A DNA stretch of 6,314 nucleotides, taken from the NCBI GenBank assembly GCA_026993705.1, contig JALWSJ010000183.1:1-6314 (forward strand), given 5' to 3'. This document shows, one piece after another, positions 4,886-6,314 of this stretch. Position 1 is the stretch's first letter. Each line of letters opens with the position of its first letter. The notes below the pieces were generated by a model. It ran no database searches. It was not told the origin of the DNA and saw only the letters and a list, made by a program, of their open reading frames with translations. The position numbers and the translations under genes were made by a program. Source of the stretch: Flavobacteriales bacterium (GTDB taxonomy: Bacteria > Bacteroidota > Bacteroidia > Flavobacteriales_D > Parvicellaceae).

Positions 4886-6314
4886 TCAATTCAGCTTTTT
4901 CGAATTTTCAATCCACACTATGTATGCTTTGCCATCTGTAAAAAATTGATCCCCGTAGAAGTTTTTGCCTATGAACGGCTTTGTTAATCGTATAAGTCTA
5001 TATTTTTTTATCAAACCGTCATTTTTCAAATTTTTAAAGAAAAAGTCTCTTTCTTCGTCCACATAAGGGCTTATTTTATGCACAATCCACCTGAATCCTT
5101 CATCAAAACTCAAAGCCGCAACATAAATCCTTTCATCTTTTATAATAAACGGCGTTTTCCAAATTCTACCGTGATGCCTTACCTTTACGCTTTTTGTAGG
5201 TTTTTCTATACCGAAATTATTTACCCTGTAATCCCAAAAATCAGGCGATATAGGAGCTTTGCTGTACGGCCTGCCTGAAATGAGCGCTCTCATAAAGTGT
5301 TCTGCAGAATTCAGGTTTAGTTTATCTGCCAAATACCAGCCTGCCTTTCTTATGGCGCTTGCGAGCTCTTTGTCATTTTTTGCGATAACTATAAGGTTTA
5401 CCGGTTCCTGTTTTGCTCCAAGAATAGTATAAGTATATTTTAACTTTTCATTTTTGAATATAGCTGTTATGTTATCTATAGTCACAGTTTTTATTTGCGG
5501 CGGTTTCAGAAATTGAGGTTTAAATGTGTATCCCAAATATAGATACCCTGATAGGGATAAAACAATCAAAACGACCGATACAATTTTTGCTGATGGGTTT
5601 ACCGTGTGAGGGCTGCCGTTAATATGCTTGAACAGATAATATTCACTAATTGCTATGCCTATTATAGCCCATAAAGCACCCAGTATATATCCGGCCCATA
5701 CATCACTGAAATAGTGCACACATAGATAAATTCTGCTTAATCCTATTAGAAATATTACAAGAAAGGCGGCAAAGGCTATATTAAGTCTGCCCTTGAGACT
5801 CTTTATCTCTCTTATCAGAATATATGCGATAAAACCATAGAAGGCAGCCGCTATTGTGGCATGCCCGCTCGGGAAAGAATAAAAAGATTCATGATATGCT
5901 GCAACAAGTGGCCTTTGTCTTCCCACTAAATATTTTATCAGATGATCACTTAAAGCAGAAAAAATAACCGTTACTGACAAGGGAAGTATATAGTTATGCT
6001 TTTTATAAATAATCAGGATAATCAAAACCGATAGGGAAATAATTATAATGGTCTTTGTGTTGCCAAGCATAGTTATAAATAAAAATAGTTTAACAAGAGA
6101 GATGCTTCTGAAACTTGCAAGAAGATTAGAAAACATCAGATCAAACTGAGCTATTTGACCAAAGCGCATTACATCCAAAAGCGTTCCTATAAAAGCTATA
6201 AAAAGATATGCAACCGATATTGATAAAAGTGTAAGCGGCAAACCGGAAAATTTCTCTCTATCAACTCTTTTTGCCAAAAAGTCAAACAGTTTTGAGTGTT
6301 TCCTAATAAAAGCT
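4886..6314 (-). CDS. PAP2 phosphatase with C-terminal LssY-like domain; 5' end outside the window
   Basis: A membrane phosphatase of the PAP2 (type 2 phosphatidic acid phosphatase) superfamily, expected to dephosphorylate lipid phosphates such as phosphatidic acid or undecaprenyl diphosphate at the outer face of the inner membrane. Numbering from the TTG at 6277, it has several hydrophobic segments (about 12-35, 62-92, 97-111, 140-156, 166-182, 193-211, 231-250). The full catalytic set is present: K-x6-RP (Lys115, Arg122, Pro123), PSGH (136-139) and SR-x5-H-x3-D (Ser181, Arg182, His188, Asp192). Residues about 260-455 form a soluble LssY C-terminal-type domain (AGWYLADKLNLNSAEHF, VRHHGRIWKTPF, GRPYS). 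The frame stays open beyond 6277 to the window edge, reading AFIRKHSKLFDFLAKRVDRE, which resembles the linker before PAP2 in DedA-PAP2-LssY fusions. The TTG is therefore unlikely to be the true start. TGA at 4886-4888 ends it. Confidence 0.9.
   Translation of the reverse strand, partial: AFIRKHSKLFDFLAKRVDREKFSGLPLTLLSISVAYLFIAFIGTLLDVMRFGQIAQFDLMFSNLLASFRSISLVKLFLFITMLGNTKTIIIISLSVLIILIIYKKHNYILPLSVTVIFSALSDHLIKYLVGRQRPLVAAYHESFYSFPSGHATIAAAFYGFIAYILIREIKSLKGRLNIAFAAFLVIFLIGLSRIYLCVHYFSDVWAGYILGALWAIIGIAISEYYLFKHINGSPHTVNPSAKIVSVVLIVLSLSGYLYLGYTFKPQFLKPPQIKTVTIDNITAIFKNEKLKYTYTILGAKQEPVNLIVIAKNDKELASAIRKAGWYLADKLNLNSAEHFMRALISGRPYSKAPISPDFWDYRVNNFGIEKPTKSVKVRHHGRIWKTPFIIKDERIYVAALSFDEGFRWIVHKISPYVDEERDFFFKNLKNDGLIKKYRLIRLTKPFIGKNFYGDQFFTDGKAYIVWIENSKKLN

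Noticed and set aside
1..6314. CRISPR array or long direct repeats
   Set aside because: No regularly spaced repeats of 20-40 bases were seen. The only repeats are the short ones listed.

Overview
The window is AT-rich bacterial DNA with short intergenic gaps, strong AGGAGG-type ribosome binding sites and sigma70-like promoters. It reads as the right-hand end of an integrated mobile element plus the chromosomal or older accessory DNA beyond it. No gene fixes the taxon. An AT-rich anaerobe or thermophile-like lineage is a guess only.

Left part, 1-3249 (mobile element side). A minus-strand gene appears to begin at 53 and run out of the window. Upstream of it lies a promoter-like pair overlapped by a strong dyad (100-138). 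A gene-poor AT-rich stretch follows to 400. Two minus-strand genes come next, in transcription order: a tyrosine recombinase (1825-3012) and a 442-residue protein (401-1729) with a Schlafen AlbA_2 domain, a RecG-like/HATPase_c_4 region and a C-terminal winged helix. Upstream of the integrase are short direct repeats that look like recombinase arm sites. At 3200-3249 is the 3' half of a tRNA-Phe(GAA) gene with encoded CCA and no 5' half. This is the usual scar of integration into a tRNA gene, with the integrase at the element end. The intact tRNA-Phe is predicted to lie beyond the left edge of the window.

Middle part, 3250-4885 (outside the att scar). It holds a complete Phd/YefM-RelE/ParE type toxin-antitoxin operon on the minus strand, with its own promoter and a dyad over the -10 box. 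A frameshifted and truncated remnant of a helix-turn-helix, excisionase-like gene follows. Next is a plus-strand orphan HicB-like antitoxin gene with a near-consensus promoter and no visible HicA. A short patch of unrecognised coding debris on both strands ends this part. It looks like an old insertion hot spot.

Right part, 4886-6314. A minus-strand membrane protein with a complete PAP2 phosphatase motif set and a C-terminal LssY-like domain is open through the right edge. It is therefore 5'-truncated by the window and is probably the C-terminal part of a DedA-PAP2-LssY fusion.

I see no clearly new multi-gene system. The most useful points are the att scar and predicted element, the AlbA_2/ATPase-like cargo beside the integrase, the broken HTH gene hidden between two toxin-antitoxin type loci, and the dyad-controlled start at the left edge.
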